DNA of 64,000 nt from NCBI RefSeq assembly GCF_003258945.1, contig NZ_QLIX01000003.1:186001-250000 (forward strand). Direction: 5' to 3'. A model generated the notes under the pieces. It saw only the letters and a list, made by a program, of their open reading frames with translations, made no database searches and was not told where the DNA came from. This DNA is from Roseicella frigidaeris (lineage in GTDB: Bacteria > Pseudomonadota > Alphaproteobacteria > Acetobacterales > Acetobacteraceae). Made by a program: the position numbers and the translations under genes. Of this stretch, positions 63,591 to 64,000 are shown in pieces (the stretch's first letter is position 1; each line of letters begins with the position of its first letter).

Positions 63591-64000
63591 TCAGGCGACG
63601 AGGCGCAACGCCATCGCCAGCAGCACCAGGCCGTTCAGCGCGAAGAGCACGCCGCCCGCGCGCCGCATCCCAGCGCCCCAGCGCCGGCCGAAGAAGCGCC
63701 CGAGCAGCGCCACGCCCGCCAGCGCCGGCACGGTGCCGAGCACGAAGCCGAGCATCGCCAGGGCGCCGCCCAGGGCGCTGCCCGCCGCCGCCGCCGCCGC
63801 CAGCGCGCCATAGAGCAACCCGCAGGGCAGCGCCGAGAGCAACAGGCCGAGCAGCACCCCGCGCCAGCCCTGCGGCGCCGCCAGCAGCCGCCCGACCTGG
63901 CGTTGCAGCGCCGGCGGCAAACCCGGCCCGCCGCCGCCGCGGCGCGGCAGCGCGATGCCGAGGCGCGGCAGGGCCTGGGCCAGCATCAGCAGCGCCGCCA
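63591..64000 (-). CDS. Sulfite exporter TauE/SafE-like membrane protein (COG2836 type), C-terminal part
   Basis: The frame is open from the window edge to the stop at 63591, giving about 136 C-terminal residues. They contain three to four spans, with SALPCGLLYGALAAAAAAGS and ALAMLGFVLGTVPALAGVAL. The Leu-Pro-Cys-Gly-Leu-Leu-Tyr core is typical of the COG2836 heavy-metal/TauE-like family often encoded near cbb3 assembly genes. The start lies outside the window. The cco operon is 5.5 kb away, so a copper-related role is only a suggestion. Confidence 0.75.
   Translation of the reverse strand, partial: AALLMLAQALPRLGIALPRRGGGGPGLPPALQRQVGRLLAAPQGWRGVLLGLLLSALPCGLLYGALAAAAAAGSALGGALAMLGFVLGTVPALAGVALLGRFFGRRWGAGMRRAGGVLFALNGLVLLAMALRLVA

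Overview
This is a continuous, gene-dense piece of a high-GC (roughly 70%) bacterial chromosome. The gene families and gene order point to an alphaproteobacterium, most likely Rhodospirillales/Acetobacteraceae close to Roseomonas. Supporting signs are the mreB-mreC-mreD order, the order SDR reductase-folB-uvrC-(CBS protein)-pgsA-lipoprotein-moaD-moaE, a complete cbb3 oxidase locus, and abundant ABC/TRAP binding proteins with twin-arginine-type leaders. The assignment is inference; no rRNA or tRNA gene was seen. I saw no prophage, insertion sequence, CRISPR array or defence island. Nearly all coding sequences look intact.

Layout. 1-2.7 kb: rod-shape operon mreBCD on the minus strand. 3-8.9 kb: proB, a TIGR03862-type flavoprotein, a DUF883-like membrane protein, uvrB and an SRPBCC protein. 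9-12.9 kb: a taurine/sulfonate/nitrate-type ABC importer whose operon also holds a secreted trypsin-like protease with two PDZ-like regions. 13-20 kb: pterin/folate reductase-like SDR, folB, uvrC, CBS-BON protein, pgsA, lipoprotein, moaD, moaE and a VOC protein. 20-30 kb: a membrane protein, a five-gene branched-chain amino-acid-type ABC importer, an RsmB-type rRNA methyltransferase and an ArnT-type glycosyltransferase. 30-42 kb: periplasmic cyclase, class III aminotransferase, orphan TRAP binding protein, the iron-uptake pair piuC/TonB receptor, an FMN hydroxy-acid oxidase, a luciferase-like monooxygenase, an MFS transporter and a Crp/Fnr regulator. 42-50 kb: HD phosphohydrolase, small secreted protein, maleylacetoacetate isomerase, acyl-CoA dehydrogenase, single-chain indolepyruvate:ferredoxin oxidoreductase and an NtaA-type monooxygenase. 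50-58 kb: ccoNOQP-ccoGHIS plus one extra coupled small membrane gene. 58-64 kb: DUF2189 protein, polytopic membrane protein, GtrB/DPM1-type glycosyltransferase, a cadherin/DUF4214-type secreted protein and the end of a TauE/SafE-like gene.

How the genes fit together. The cbb3 operon and the divergent DUF2189 gene share one perfect FNR/FixK-type site, so low oxygen probably induces both. The TonB receptor and PiuC form an iron-responsive pair behind a Fur-like palindrome. The indolepyruvate oxidoreductase, isobutyryl-CoA-type dehydrogenase and maleylacetoacetate isomerase suggest aromatic and branched-chain amino acid breakdown. moaD/moaE make molybdopterin synthase, and uvrB/uvrC serve nucleotide excision repair.

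The most unusual feature of the window is not a new gene cluster but its small repeats. There is a dispersed palindromic repeat in two copies, a 27-bp tandem array built on AAGGCGCGCCTT, a 57-bp in-frame tandem duplication at the start of moaE, a palindrome-rich in-frame insert in a membrane-protein gene, a 13-bp palindrome (GCGTGANTCACGC) at three sites, and an AT-rich, palindrome-rich gap with a perfect DnaA box before uvrC.
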